From assembly GCA_003485885.1 (NCBI GenBank), contig DNHM01000268.1, positions 1 through 14,307 of the forward strand: a stretch of 14,307 bases of DNA, in the 5' to 3' direction. The DNA comes from Acidimicrobiaceae bacterium. GTDB lineage: Bacteria > Actinomycetota > Acidimicrobiia > Acidimicrobiales > UBA10347. The translations under genes were made by a program, and so were the position numbers. Below are positions 14,271-14,307 of this stretch, in pieces (positions within the stretch are counted from its first letter, which is position 1; the number at the start of each line of letters is the position of its first letter). Below the pieces are notes generated by a model. It had not been told where the DNA came from and ran no database searches. It worked only from the letters and a program-made list of their open reading frames with translations.

Positions 14271-14298
14271 AAATACTAAACTACCTACCAAGGATTCT

Positions 14299-14307
14299 AT
14301 GCACCCC
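14299..14307 (+). CDS. Possible start of a gene cut by the right edge
   Basis: AAGGA (14290-14294) precedes ATG at 14299 by 4 nt, following an AT-rich promoter-like segment. Only three codons (M-H-P) are inside the window, so nothing can be said about the product and the call rests on context only. The rest of the 276-nt gap between here and the amidohydrolase start holds no other gene I can support. Confidence 0.3.

Noticed and set aside
14237..14272. Short plus-strand ORF (MVDFLLNYTIT) as a leader peptide
   Set aside because: It starts before the candidate promoter, has no ribosome binding site, and shows no attenuator-like run of codons or hairpins.

Overview
The window reads as a stretch of chromosome from a moderately high-GC bacterium, most likely an actinobacterium. 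A member of the Acidimicrobiia or a relative is plausible but is inferred from gene content only. The supporting signs are the DUF6285 / ACAD10-type phosphotransferase pair, an HSD10-type SDR next to a thiolase and a crotonase, and several start codons 6-8 nt downstream of a TANNNT box, the layout of leaderless actinobacterial genes. No rRNA, tRNA, CRISPR array, transposase or phage gene was seen.

Layout, left to right. A RidA-family gene is cut by the left edge (2-286, +). About 300 nt follow with only a doubtful small ORF. An NAD-dependent DNA ligase of normal domain order but divergent motifs runs on the minus strand (588-2600), divergent from a zinc-less quinone oxidoreductase (2751-3719, +). 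A palindromic terminator separates that gene from a minus-strand cluster transcribed right to left: DUF6285 protein (7932-7618), LemA (7582-6956), large M48 metalloprotease (6923-4863), ACAD10-type phosphotransferase (4840-3836), with gaps of 35, 32 and 22 nt. Divergent from it is an MFS transporter (8100-9314, +). Next comes a tight plus-strand operon of MarR regulator, thiolase, HSD10-like SDR and enoyl-CoA hydratase (9478-12687), each gene overlapping the next by one base. A second palindromic terminator of the same family separates it from a minus-strand metal-dependent amidohydrolase (12799-14022). An AT-rich promoter-like segment at the right edge may start another plus-strand gene at 14299.

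How they work together. The MarR operon supplies the last three steps of a beta-oxidation spiral (hydration, NAD-dependent oxidation, thiolysis). It lacks an acyl-CoA dehydrogenase and a CoA ligase, which must be encoded elsewhere. The regulator comes first and has a candidate operator over its own promoter. The minus-strand cluster couples a LemA/M48 membrane protease pair with two proteins usually seen near acyl-CoA dehydrogenases (DUF6285 and the phosphotransferase), which is the most unusual arrangement here.

Most genes are ordinary housekeeping or catabolic genes. The points most worth checking are the divergent ligase, the DUF6285-LemA-M48-APT cluster, the repeated palindromic terminators between convergent genes, the chain of 1-nt overlaps, and a set of short tandem duplications in the gaps around the MFS gene.
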